From Coleofasciculus sp. LEGE 07092 (lineage in GTDB: Bacteria > Cyanobacteriota > Cyanobacteriia > Cyanobacteriales > Coleofasciculaceae): a stretch of DNA of 35,340 bases. The stretch lies in assembly GCF_015207375.1 (NCBI RefSeq), contig NZ_JADEWY010000068.1:1-35340 (forward strand), in the 5' to 3' direction. The notes under the pieces were generated by a model. It was not told where the DNA came from and made no database searches. It worked only from the letters and a program-made list of their open reading frames with translations. Positions 1-7,720 of the stretch are shown one piece after another (position 1 is the stretch's first letter; each line of letters starts with the position of its first letter). The position numbers and the translations under genes were made by a program.

Positions 1-126
1 AAACAATTGCTCGGTACATCAATGACCCACATCATGGTTGAAAAAGATAGTAGGCGGTTAAAACCGCTACCTCGCGTTCCTCTCTGGTCTAAAGACGCAG
101 AGTTTCCCGCATCGGAGGTACTCTGA
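1..126 (+). CDS. Partial C-terminal reading frame inside the terminal repeat
   Basis: Frame 1 is open from the first base for 41 codons and stops with TGA at 124-126, one base before the repeat ends. The encoded tail (THIMVEKDSRRLKPLPRVPL, then WSKDAEFPASEVL) is not confidently recognised. A charged stretch before a PLP motif is loosely like the end of hotdog-fold acyl-CoA thioesterases, and an element-encoded protein is equally possible. The hairpin at 82-102 lies within this frame, which argues for caution about coding. The same frame occurs in the right-hand copy on the minus strand. Confidence 0.25.
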   Translation, partial: KQLLGTSMTHIMVEKDSRRLKPLPRVPLWSKDAEFPASEVL

Positions 127-127
127 T
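1..127. repeat. Terminal inverted repeat, left copy
   Basis: Bases 1-127 are the exact reverse complement of 35214-35340; identity stops at base 128. The repeat contains a GCGGTT/AACCGC palindrome (54-59/62-67). It also has a strong hairpin, CTCTGGTCT (82-90) pairing with AGAC-G-CAGAG (93-102, one bulged G), 25 bases from the inner edge. A looser CAGAGT/ACTCTG pair sits at 98-103/120-125. A length of exactly 127 equals a common maximum k-mer of short-read assemblers, so the window is probably one whole contig ending in a dispersed repeat. A subterminal hairpin near the edge would suit the end of an IS200/IS605-type element, but no transposase is visible. Confidence 0.9.
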
Positions 128-184
128 AAAAGTGCGATCGCTCTGAAGTGTCACAATTAAAGGAGCCTTTGAAGGGTTAAAACC

Positions 185-754
185 ATGATTGCCTCCCCCC
201 AACACCCCTACTTTACCGCCGACGAATACCTCCAACTGGAGGAACAAAGCCCCGTCAAACACGAATACATCGACGGACAAATCTACGCAATGGCAGGGGC
301 TAGTGACCCCCACGTTACTATCGCTGGCAACGTCTTTGCCCTCCTCCGCAGCCATGTCCGAGGCTCCGGTTGCCGCGTCTACATCTCTGATATGAAAGCC
401 CAAATCGAATCCCTGAATCGATTCTACTACCCCGACGTGATGGTCACTTGTGACCCCCGCGACCAAGAAACCTCTACTTATAAACGATTTCCCACTCTCA
501 TCATCGAAGTTTTATCTGACTCTACCGAAGCCTTCGATAGAGGCGATAAGTTTGTTGACTATCAAGCGCTTGATAGCCTGCGCGAATACATCTTAATCAA
601 TACTAAACGCCAGCGCGTCGAGTCTTTCCGCCGCAACGAAGCGGGGTTGTGGGTATTGCAGTTCTACACCCCGGAACAAACTTCATTTCGCCTCGACAGT
701 ATCGACTTTGAGGGAACCCTAGAAGCCCTTTATGAGGATGTCGTGTTTGGATAA
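185..754 (+). CDS. Uma2 family (DUF820) putative restriction-type endonuclease
   Basis: A 189-residue protein of the Uma2/DUF820 family, a PD-(D/E)XK nuclease fold greatly expanded in cyanobacteria and often tied to mobile DNA. Visible family signatures are KHEYIDGQIYAMAG (residues 25-38), PDV around 83-85, LIIEVLSDST (105-114) giving the candidate acidic residues D84 and E108, then DRGDKFVDYQ and EYILIN. Length is normal and no residue of the core appears lost. The ATG at 185 is preceded by purine-rich AAGGAG and GAAGGG, neither ideally spaced. It is convergent with the kinase remnant, with a hairpin between them. Cellular substrate unknown; family assignment is firm, activity inferred. Confidence 0.85.
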   Translation: MIASPQHPYFTADEYLQLEEQSPVKHEYIDGQIYAMAGASDPHVTIAGNVFALLRSHVRGSGCRVYISDMKAQIESLNRFYYPDVMVTCDPRDQETSTYKRFPTLIIEVLSDSTEAFDRGDKFVDYQALDSLREYILINTKRQRVESFRRNEAGLWVLQFYTPEQTSFRLDSIDFEGTLEALYEDVVFG

Positions 755-766
755 CTGTGTGTTTAA

Positions 767-795
767 ATCCCGGACTTCTTGAAGAAGTCCGGGAT
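767..795. terminator. Hairpin between convergent genes; member of a dispersed hairpin family
   Basis: ATCCCGGACTTCTT (767-780) pairs perfectly with AAGAAGTCCGGGAT (782-795). It fills the 41-base gap between the Uma2 stop and the stop of the kinase remnant, so it can act as a bidirectional terminator. Related hairpins lie at 31326-31358 and 32894-32926, so it is also a dispersed repeat. Confidence 0.7.
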
Positions 796-2859
796 CTAGG
801 CGTTGAGGGATTCGAGTAAGTCCAATAACTTCTGAAACTGGAAATTATTCGCTAAAGCTGCTAACACAGTTGCCAGCGAGTCATTTTCAGCGCGAATCTC
901 CTCAATGAGAGTCAACATTAACTGGAAATCTCCCTCCAGGGTTGCCTGATAAAGATTAGCCACTAAATCAGCCGGTAACTTAGCTAAATCATCAACATTG
1001 TCAGCCGTTACCTCGGTTGATGGGATATTGGCAAGCTCATTGGATTCCTCGTAAACAAAACGCACCCCAATATGTTTACTCATCGCCTCAAAAATTTCTA
1101 CTTCACGGAACGGTTTACGGATAAAATCATCAAAATTTGTATCCTCAGCCATCACGATGTTTAACCTTACAACACTAGCACTCACTGCAATAATTGCTGG
1201 TGCTTGACCTTGAGCCGTTGATTTAATCTGTTTAGCGGCTTCCGCAGCTTCTGTTGCTTGTTTGAGTTGAGTGATATCGCGGACACTAACAACCACTCCA
1301 GAAATAGTTCGGTCTGTCTCAAAATAAGGAGAGTAATGAACACTGACAAATCGTTCTCCTATCGCTAACTCCACCTTCATTTGATAATTGACTGCCTCTC
1401 CCGCTAGTGCTCGATCCAAACGCTCTTTAATTAAATGTTCAAATAGATCCGCGCCTAAAACTTCAGCAACTGAATGTCCGATAATCTCATCTTCCCGTTT
1501 GTTATGCCAAGTCAGATAGGTCTGATTAACAATTTGGTAGATAGAGTTCCTATCCACTAAAGCAACGGCATCTGTTGTTGCACAAACAATCCGTTCATAC
1601 CGTTGTAAGGCTTGCTCTATTCGTTTGCGATCGCTAATATCTTGACCAATACCAATGGTAGAGCCATCCGGTAAACGAACATTCGCCCAAGTCGTTTCTA
1701 GCCATTGACCTGTGCGAGTTCTAAGCTGAAAGTCTTGCCATGTACTATCCGCTCTCGTCATGAACTCTAACACTGAGGCACGGTAGTCTGGGTCTGGATA
1801 GCATTCTGCCATAATGTCAAGGGTTTTGATCTCTGCCAAAGACCAACCCAGTGTGCGACGAAAAGCTTTGTTGATCAATTGCACTTCAACATCAGCTTTA
1901 TAGAAGCACAACATAACTGGGATATTATCAACAATTGTTTGTAGGATGGACTTCTGTTGTTGGAGGGCAAGTTCAGCCGTTTTGCGAGCGCTAATGTCTT
2001 GAGTGATTCCCCAAAAGTGGGTAATCTGTCCCTCAGAATTCCGTTCAACGAGTCCCCTAGAAAAGGCATAGTTAATCCTTCCGTCAGGTCGCAAAAAGCG
2101 AAACTCAATGTCGTAGGAAATGCCTTGCTCAATTGCCTGTTGAGTAATCTGATTAACTCGCTCCCGATCCTCTGGATGTACGCTTTGATTAACCGTCTCA
2201 ACGTCAGGCGGAATCGGATACTCTTCGGGGTGCAAACCTATGATTCGGTACATTTCATGCGACCACCATCGCTCGTCACTCTCCAAATTCCACGACCAAC
2301 TGCCCATCTTGGCAATCCGCTGGGATTCATTGAGCAATGCTTCGCGGCGACTTAATGTCTCAGTCCGTTCAGCAACTTGGGCTTCTAAAGTACGGTTGTA
2401 ATCGGCTAAAATTCTCTCAGTTTGTTTGCGTTCGGTGATGTCAAAGAACACCGCGATCGCTGCTACCATTTCCCCCGTCTCATCTAATAGCGGCGTGCCA
2501 TAAACTTCTAAAGGAATTGTTTGCTCCGGCAGGTGAATTTCCATATCATCAACCCATGCCTTTTCACCCTGAAGCGCACGAACCACAGGCATCGCTTCCA
2601 CCGGATATAACTGCTCACCTCCTGCCTGATAAACCTGATAGGCTACTGCCAATTGCTCAGTTTCAGCGTCCGGTAATGCCTCAATCCCCAGTAGCTCCCT
2701 CGATTTATCATTCGCATAGATTAATTTTCCGGTACGATCATGAACAGATATCCCTACAGGAATCGCTTCCAGAATTTGATTGAGTTTGCTTTCACTCTCG
2801 GCTAGGGATTTATTTGAGGCTTGGAGTCGAGTCAAATACTGTTGCAGTTGTGCTGCCAT
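796..2859 (-). CDS. Four-PAS remnant of a hybrid sensor kinase, lacking the kinase core
   Basis: 687 residues. A short coiled segment is followed by four PAS modules: about 25-145 (AIPVGISVHD to DITERKQTE), 170-300 (a PAS fold with HPEDRERVNQ and WGITQDISARK), 305-425 (VDNIPVMLCF to GIGQDISDRK) and 430-540 (ending VVVSVRDITQLKQ). Directly after PAS4, at residue 545, the sequence jumps from a coiled linker (EAAEAAKQ) to IKSTAQGQAPAIIAVSAS and DDFIRKPF, the last third of a receiver domain. A helical tail typical of cyanobacterial hybrid kinases closes the protein. There is no H-box, no ATPase N/G boxes and no phospho-acceptor Asp. The ATG at 2859 is likely an internal methionine of the ancestral gene. 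If translated, it could only be a PAS protein without output. Confidence 0.7.
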   Translation of the reverse strand: MAAQLQQYLTRLQASNKSLAESESKLNQILEAIPVGISVHDRTGKLIYANDKSRELLGIEALPDAETEQLAVAYQVYQAGGEQLYPVEAMPVVRALQGEKAWVDDMEIHLPEQTIPLEVYGTPLLDETGEMVAAIAVFFDITERKQTERILADYNRTLEAQVAERTETLSRREALLNESQRIAKMGSWSWNLESDERWWSHEMYRIIGLHPEEYPIPPDVETVNQSVHPEDRERVNQITQQAIEQGISYDIEFRFLRPDGRINYAFSRGLVERNSEGQITHFWGITQDISARKTAELALQQQKSILQTIVDNIPVMLCFYKADVEVQLINKAFRRTLGWSLAEIKTLDIMAECYPDPDYRASVLEFMTRADSTWQDFQLRTRTGQWLETTWANVRLPDGSTIGIGQDISDRKRIEQALQRYERIVCATTDAVALVDRNSIYQIVNQTYLTWHNKREDEIIGHSVAEVLGADLFEHLIKERLDRALAGEAVNYQMKVELAIGERFVSVHYSPYFETDRTISGVVVSVRDITQLKQATEAAEAAKQIKSTAQGQAPAIIAVSASVVRLNIVMAEDTNFDDFIRKPFREVEIFEAMSKHIGVRFVYEESNELANIPSTEVTADNVDDLAKLPADLVANLYQATLEGDFQLMLTLIEEIRAENDSLATVLAALANNFQFQKLLDLLESLNA

Positions 2860-3638
2860 TGTCCCGACGGCGAGAAGTGCAGCTTGTTGAGAACGGTGCT
2901 GATAGCTCCCAGAGCAACATCAGACACGAAAAAACCTTGCAACTCTCCATCTGCATCATAGACAGGAGCGGTTGCTAGCATTCCTAAAATGGGCAAACTT
3001 TTGTAAACAAAAATTGACGACCAAGTTTGTTTTTTAGCGGCTTTGGCGTGGCGATACCACGGCAACTGGCGGAAATCGTCAACGAACGAATAGATCAGTT
3101 TTTCAGGCTTGCCATCGTCATCCACCAGATAGTATCGGCGTTGCTCTGGATGAGCGTTGCTGACTTCACCGAAAAAGTGCGTCCCAATTGAGAGGTTCTC
3201 TCCCGTCAGCTTACGGACTTGCTCGCGCTCCTTCTCTGCTACGATACGTCCGTAAGCAATCATTCTGCCTTGCTCATTCCAAAAGCCACTTGATGCCAGT
3301 GAGGGGTACACGCTCATCTGCCGCCAGAGCTGTTGTCGTATTTGCTCAAAGTCTTGCAGGCTTAGGGTTCCCTGTTCTACTGCCAGATGGTTAGCGGCGA
3401 CAATTTGGTGAGGCGTTTGTAGGTAAGTGGTGAGGCGATCGCTAATTCGTTCTCCCATCTGTGTCATTAACTGCTGCGCTAAATTCTCCACAGATTCCTG
3501 CCCACTTTTGAAAGACAGATACTCCACCAATCCCACTGTCCCCACAATTTGCAGCACGAAGGGGACAATTAGGACAGTCCGCAGGGGAAGTTTTCCAGCA
3601 ACTTTGACAGCTAAACGAGAAACAGCAGAAATGGGCAT
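2832..3638 (-). CDS. Truncated membrane-anchored Cache sensor (N-terminal part of the broken kinase)
   Basis: 268 residues. A basic N-terminus (KVAGKLPLR) precedes one membrane helix (about 19-42, TVLIVPFVLQIVGTVGLVEY). A periplasmic region follows with the helix LAQQLMTQMGERISDRL and a Cache-type fold (SGFWNEQGRMIAYGR, YYLVDDDGKPE, WYRHAKA, LATAPVYDADGELQGFFVSDVAL). In intact relatives this continues into the second Cache lobe, a second membrane helix and HAMP. Here it runs into WQHNCNSI and a stop, in a frame that overlaps the next frame by 28 bases. Sensing of a small extracellular ligand is the family role; signalling is not possible from this fragment alone. Confidence 0.65.
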   Translation of the reverse strand: MPISAVSRLAVKVAGKLPLRTVLIVPFVLQIVGTVGLVEYLSFKSGQESVENLAQQLMTQMGERISDRLTTYLQTPHQIVAANHLAVEQGTLSLQDFEQIRQQLWRQMSVYPSLASSGFWNEQGRMIAYGRIVAEKEREQVRKLTGENLSIGTHFFGEVSNAHPEQRRYYLVDDDGKPEKLIYSFVDDFRQLPWYRHAKAAKKQTWSSIFVYKSLPILGMLATAPVYDADGELQGFFVSDVALGAISTVLNKLHFSPSGQWQHNCNSI

Positions 3639-3788
3639 GGGGGTGAAGGGGTTGCAGAGGTAGAAGTGCGATCGCTTACGGCACGCCTACAAGAGCCGAT
3701 TACTTCTCGATGCCAAAGCTAGCATATCTCTATTGAAAGTCAGATAGTAGTCTAAAGATGGGGTAGTGTAAGACTTCGTGACCAAAAA

Positions 3789-4928
3789 ATGACACGGACA
3801 GCAAAAAACCAGGGTGTTATCCGCGATATCGATAACCAGCAATCACTTTTAGATGTGGCTGAATCTTATCTACAGGAGTCCGTTGCACCCGTAGCGTCAG
3901 ACATTGATAGCCATCCAGAAGCATTGAGAGATGCCCTGAAAGGATTAGGCGATCGCTCTTTACTAGCGCTAAAAGTTCCTCAACTTTGGGGAGGTGCCGA
4001 AGTCAACGAAGCTACCTTTCGCCGCTTCCAGCAACTCGTTCCCAGATACTCCGGTGCGTTGGCATTCCTGCAAACCCAGCACCAGAGTGCAGGTGGATTG
4101 CTGGCTAAGAGTGAGAATGAGTTCCTAAAGCAGCAGTACCTTCCTCGGATGGGTAAGGGTGAGGTATTAGTCGGTGTGGGTTTTTCCCAACTGCGGCGAA
4201 ACGGTGAGCCGCTAGTCAAAGCTATTCCTGTAGAAGGTGGGTATCAAGTTACTGGAACAGTGCCTTGGGTAACAGGTTTTGGATTCTTTCAGGATTTTAT
4301 TGTGGGTGCGGTACTTCCTGATGGTCGAGAACTTTATGGGATTGTACCTTTTACTGAGACTAATCGAGAGATTGGGGGAGCGATCGCATTTAGCGAACCC
4401 ATGGAACTCGCGGCAATGACATCAACCAATACTGTTACCGCAGCGCTCACCCATTGGTTTTTACCCCAAGAGCAAGTACTGTTTGTTAAAAAACCCGGAG
4501 CTATTCACGAAAGCGATAAGAAGAACGTACTGAATCACGGTTTTTTTGCCTTGGGCTGCGCAGGAGCGGGATTAGATATCTTAGAAACTACGGCTAAAAG
4601 GAAGCAATTGGAATTTATCCAATACGCTTTTGAGTCTCTCCACGAGGAATTCACTTGCTGTCAGGCGGCAATGATGCAAGCCTTACCCCCCAATTCTTGC
4701 CCTTGGGAAGAACGACTGCAATTGAGAGTGTGGGCAATTAACTTAGCCGGACGTTGTGCCAATGCCGCCGTTACTGCTTCTAGCGGTGCGGCGAATACCA
4801 AATATCATGGAGCACAGCGAGTCTATCGAGAAGCCCTCGTGTTTACCGTATCAGGTCAAACTACCGCCGTGATGGAAGCAACACTGACTCGGCTGGTTAA
4901 TTTTACATCCTGCGGGGAAGCGGGTTAG
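3789..4928 (+). CDS. Acyl-CoA dehydrogenase-like flavoprotein
   Basis: 379 residues with acyl-CoA dehydrogenase organisation: helical N-domain (to about 115, LLALKVPQLWGGAEVN), beta middle domain (about 120-230, VGVGFSQLRR, YQVTGTVPWVTGFG, LYGIVPFTE) and helical C-domain (GHxNHGFFALGCAGAGLDIL-like segment, then AANTKYHGAQRVYREALVFT). The family binds FAD between the middle and C domains and usually oxidises acyl-CoA thioesters. The usual C-terminal catalytic YEGT-like segment is replaced by FTVSGQTTAVME, so a different substrate or a monooxygenase-like role (DszC/HpaB side of the superfamily) is possible. It is divergent from the kinase remnant, with about 150 bases between. The Cys-rich peptide gene follows 160 bases downstream on the same strand. 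Confidence 0.75.
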   Translation: MTRTAKNQGVIRDIDNQQSLLDVAESYLQESVAPVASDIDSHPEALRDALKGLGDRSLLALKVPQLWGGAEVNEATFRRFQQLVPRYSGALAFLQTQHQSAGGLLAKSENEFLKQQYLPRMGKGEVLVGVGFSQLRRNGEPLVKAIPVEGGYQVTGTVPWVTGFGFFQDFIVGAVLPDGRELYGIVPFTETNREIGGAIAFSEPMELAAMTSTNTVTAALTHWFLPQEQVLFVKKPGAIHESDKKNVLNHGFFALGCAGAGLDILETTAKRKQLEFIQYAFESLHEEFTCCQAAMMQALPPNSCPWEERLQLRVWAINLAGRCANAAVTASSGAANTKYHGAQRVYREALVFTVSGQTTAVMEATLTRLVNFTSCGEAG

Positions 4929-5088
4929 GGAACTCGAAAAAATAAATGATCCCATAGGACTTCTGAACATGAGCTGTCGATAGCAGGCTGTCCTGGGAGA
5001 ATACTTGATACAACTTTTGCAAAAGTCATCCGGAGGGCAAACAAAATAAGCCGTAGAACTATAGCGAGATTCTGAATAGGACTCAGCT

Positions 5089-5337
5089 ATGACTTGTGAA
5101 AATGTAGACATAAAATCAACTCGTCAAACGAATGCTCAACTTGCCGAGTTATTATCAGGCTTTAAAGAAGTGTTAACCCAATGTGGCGTTAGCGATTCTA
5201 CAGCCATTGAATTTACCCTGGTTGAGCGGGGATTAGACAAAGAAGGCTTTACTGTCTTACCTCAAGGGTGTAAGTATAAATGCTGGTACAATCAAGGGAC
5301 TTACTCGACTCAGTGTGGCGTTGTGTGTAGTATTTGA
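5089..5337 (+). CDS. Small Cys-rich peptide, candidate modified-peptide precursor
   Basis: 82 residues, not recognised. Residues 15-50 look like an acidic helical leader (AQLAELLSGFKEVL, STAIEFTLVERGLDKEGF). The last 23 residues are compositionally different: a GCKYKC start, then WYNQGTYSTQ, then CGVVCSI. Cysteines sit at 3, 32, 61, 65, 76 and 80, so the tail shows a symmetrical CX3C-X10-CX3C with Thr/Ser/Tyr between. This leader-plus-Cys/Thr/Ser-core layout resembles ribosomally made, post-translationally modified peptides, but no lanthionine synthetase, radical-SAM enzyme or exporter is present. A disulfide or metal-binding miniprotein is the alternative. The ATG is preceded by AGGA at a usable distance. 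A hairpin follows the stop. The only co-directional neighbour is the acyl-CoA dehydrogenase-like gene. Confidence 0.6.
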   Translation: MTCENVDIKSTRQTNAQLAELLSGFKEVLTQCGVSDSTAIEFTLVERGLDKEGFTVLPQGCKYKCWYNQGTYSTQCGVVCSI

Positions 5338-5347
5338 TTCCTAATGA

Positions 5348-5375
5348 GTAGAGACATTGCAGGCAACGTCTCTAC
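5348..5375. terminator. Hairpin between convergent genes (GTAGAGAC-type repeat)
   Basis: GTAGAGACATTGC (5348-5360) pairs with GCAACGTCTCTAC (5363-5375) with one mismatch and a two-base gap. It lies between the Cys-rich peptide stop (5337) and the TPR protein stop (5389), and can terminate both. A relative of the same repeat is at 33047-33075. Confidence 0.65.
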
Positions 5376-5388
5376 TACTGCCGTCTCA

Positions 5389-6300
5389 TTATTGTTCAAG
5401 AGCCTGAATTTGAGATTGGGCAGCATTAACTCCTTCGCGATCGCCTACTTGTTCAAAAATTTCTAAAGCTTGTTGGTAGGAATCTAGCGCCATATCCTGT
5501 TTATTAAGTTGGGTGTAAACTGAACCCATATTGTAAAGGGCTATGGCTTGAGAGCGGGGAATATTGAGTTCTTTAAAGATTTCCAAGGCTCGTTGGTGAG
5601 ATTCTATCGCCTGGGGATATTGGTTTAAATTGTTATAAGCTAATCCCAAATAGTCTAGAATTATCCCTTCTCCAATCTTATCGTCAACCTCTTTATAAAT
5701 ACTTGCCGCTTCTTCTAGAAACTCCAGGGCTTCCTCATTATCGTTTTCATTGAGATGAATAACCCCAATGTTGCCCAAAACAATACCTTCACTGCGGCGA
5801 ATACCAAGTTCTCGGAACAGTTCCAATGATTTCTGGTGATGTTCGAGTGCCTGGTCATACTGTTCCAGACCGTTGTAGGCTAATCCCATGTAATCTAATA
5901 CAATGGCTTCTTCTTGGCGATCGCCAATGTCTCTAGCAATCTTTAATGATTGCTCGTAAGATGTCAGAGCTTCTTGGTATTGACCGAGATTATCGTAAAC
6001 TCTGCCGATTTGGGTCAGACTTACTGCTTCTCCTTGACGTTCCCCTGTCTTTTTGTAAAGGGCTATAGCCTCTTGCAATGTCTCTAAAGCTTGTTGTAAT
6101 CGACCTTGCTGATACTGCTCAATCCCTTGCTGTAGCAGTTGATCTGCTAATTTAGGTTGCTCTTGAGTGGTTTGTGCCTGTGCCTGCTCTAATAGAGGAA
6201 AATTGGGAGATAGAGCAATGGGGGCAGCTAGAGACAGCAGTAAAGTAGTAGTTGTCAGGCTTAAGTATTTTAGAGGCTGAGGCATGGCTAAATTCTTCAT
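5389..6300 (-). CDS. Exported tetratricopeptide-repeat protein
   Basis: From the chosen ATG at 6300 the protein has 303 residues (an in-frame ATG at 6327 adds nine). A lysine followed by LSLTTTTLLLSLAAPIAL and an AQAQ site forms a Sec signal peptide. Then come about six TPR units of roughly 40 residues of the type YxNLGQYQEALTSYEQSLKIARDIGDRQ. TPR scaffolds bind partner proteins; no catalytic domain follows. It is the last gene of a three-gene minus-strand operon, 22-49 bases after the DUF1822 stop depending on start. Its repeats resemble the TPR half of the CHAT protein at 28100, so it may be a stand-alone counterpart of such a sensor. That link is inference. Confidence 0.8.
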   Translation of the reverse strand: MKNLAMPQPLKYLSLTTTTLLLSLAAPIALSPNFPLLEQAQAQTTQEQPKLADQLLQQGIEQYQQGRLQQALETLQEAIALYKKTGERQGEAVSLTQIGRVYDNLGQYQEALTSYEQSLKIARDIGDRQEEAIVLDYMGLAYNGLEQYDQALEHHQKSLELFRELGIRRSEGIVLGNIGVIHLNENDNEEALEFLEEAASIYKEVDDKIGEGIILDYLGLAYNNLNQYPQAIESHQRALEIFKELNIPRSQAIALYNMGSVYTQLNKQDMALDSYQQALEIFEQVGDREGVNAAQSQIQALEQ

Positions 6301-6349
6301 GAGTCTAGTTTCCGGTTCTGATTGCATCGAACCTATTGTTCTATTATGC

Positions 6350-7720
6350 CTAGCGCTCTAAAGTAAAGCTAAAGGGAGGCAGTGTTTGTTCGATACCCGA
6401 CCCTAAACTGACGGTGGCAATAAACTTTTCGTCCTGGGTGCCGACAACACTGGTGAAAAAATAGGGATGATTCTCATCGGTATCTAATTCTTGCTCGACT
6501 AAAACGCCGGTTTGGTCGCTAAGTCGTAATTTTAAACCGACAGGGAGACTGGTTTGGGAAGGTGTCCCCACTATTAGCAGCAGTGTCCACTCGGGAACTG
6601 ATTCAGACAACAGGAGCCAAGTCAGGGCGTACAGGCGCAGGGGTGTTTCTCCTAGTTGTAGGTTACGATAAGCACCCCGCGCCTCGGTAGAAATCTCAAC
6701 GTTGTTGTGCTGAAGTTCTCTCACAATTCCCTCAAATTCTTCAGCAGGCGATCGCACTTCTTGAGTGAGCGATCGCATGGCATTAGCACCAGCAAAACTC
6801 GGCAGCAGTTGCCAGGAGAATTCCTGAGCCAGTTCATCCAACTCATTCCACAACCAACGTCTCACATTTACCGCTTTTTGGGTTAGCAGTTGCAGCAAGT
6901 CTGATAAGTAAGGCGTTAGGCTGATGTCCGGTTGCGCTTCGTCTTGAGTTTGTAATTGATACAGCCAGTTGAGTAATTCTGGATTGGTGAGTACTACTGC
7001 GCCTTGTTCCCAGCTCAAAACCTGCCAAAGCTGGCGTTCAGGAGACTGTAACTGGGGCAGGAGAGCTTCCAGTTGCGATCGCATCCGTGAAAGCTGTGTC
7101 AGGCGATCATCGGGTACGGCAGGTAAGGGAATAGCACTGGGTTCAAGACAGCGTAAATTCAGCAATAAGCGATCCAGACTCCCATCAAACCAAGTGAGGG
7201 GGAACTGATACGTCCAGTCTTCATCGGCTGTTACATTTACCCTTGCCCGTTTCTCAAGGAGTTGGTTGTAGGGCAAAAAGCCACGGATAACCGCCATTTC
7301 CTGTTCTTCTCGCACGTCTATCAGCACGTAGAAATGGGGAACAAATTCAGGCAGATCGATAACAGCTCTGGGTAACGTAACCTCTTCATCCATGAGGCTA
7401 CCAGTGGCAATTAGGCAGAGTTTGAAGCCGTGGACTTTGAGATTAAAAACTGCTTCAATAGAATTAGCCATTGCTGGCTGAAACAAAGAGCATTCTTCCT
7501 TATTGACTCTCATTTCTGGACTGCGTTCTGCCAGCCATTGCTCAAAACTAAACAGCGCCAAGGCATTGAGATAGGTTTGCCACTGCCGTTGTTCGTTGGG
7601 AATTTGAGTGGCGAGTTCTGCGGCTTGGTCAATCGCTTCTAATGAAAGTTCAATACTTTCAACGGCTAAGGCTTCAAAGTCAAGTTCCATTTGAGTGGTA
7701 AGATTTGAGTAGTGAGTCAT
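6350..7720 (-). CDS. DUF1822 family protein
   Basis: 456 residues, recognised as the cyanobacterial DUF1822 family of unknown function. The N-terminal part starts with an acidic helical region (ALAVESIELSLEAIDQAAELA) followed by QRQWQTYLNALALFSFEQWL, the usual family opening. The middle contains a DVREEQEMAVIRGFLPY segment and WDG-like TWFDGSLDRLLLNLRCLEP. The C-terminal half ends in beta-rich sequence (LPVGLKLRLSDQ, PYFFTSVVGTQDEKFIATVSLGSG) that looks like a small sandwich domain. No membrane helices are seen. Its ATG overlaps the stop of the upstream sigma-like gene in TGATG, so the two are translationally coupled. The family frequently sits beside sigma-like and CHAT genes in cyanobacteria (general knowledge, not tested here). 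Confidence 0.8.
   Translation of the reverse strand: MTHYSNLTTQMELDFEALAVESIELSLEAIDQAAELATQIPNEQRQWQTYLNALALFSFEQWLAERSPEMRVNKEECSLFQPAMANSIEAVFNLKVHGFKLCLIATGSLMDEEVTLPRAVIDLPEFVPHFYVLIDVREEQEMAVIRGFLPYNQLLEKRARVNVTADEDWTYQFPLTWFDGSLDRLLLNLRCLEPSAIPLPAVPDDRLTQLSRMRSQLEALLPQLQSPERQLWQVLSWEQGAVVLTNPELLNWLYQLQTQDEAQPDISLTPYLSDLLQLLTQKAVNVRRWLWNELDELAQEFSWQLLPSFAGANAMRSLTQEVRSPAEEFEGIVRELQHNNVEISTEARGAYRNLQLGETPLRLYALTWLLLSESVPEWTLLLIVGTPSQTSLPVGLKLRLSDQTGVLVEQELDTDENHPYFFTSVVGTQDEKFIATVSLGSGIEQTLPPFSFTLER

Larger units (their letters stand above)
796..3638 (-). pseudogene. Degenerate hybrid histidine kinase (Cache-HAMP-PAS-kinase-receiver) with two internal deletions
   Basis: The two overlapping reading frames 2832-3638 and 796-2859 read as one former gene. 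The upstream frame gives a membrane segment and the first half of a Cache sensor, ending abruptly after FSPSGQ. The downstream frame resumes at MAAQLQQYLTRLQASNKSL, which in relatives is the end of a HAMP domain leading into PAS. The second half of the Cache domain, the second membrane helix and most of HAMP are missing, and the reading frame changes at the join. A second, in-frame loss removed HisKA, HATPase and most of the receiver. What remains cannot be a kinase. Family architecture is from general knowledge; the deletions are inferred. Confidence 0.75.

Noticed and set aside
1957..2355. Antisense frame within the PAS remnant
   Set aside because: Shadow of the PAS coding strand; no start signal and low-complexity composition.
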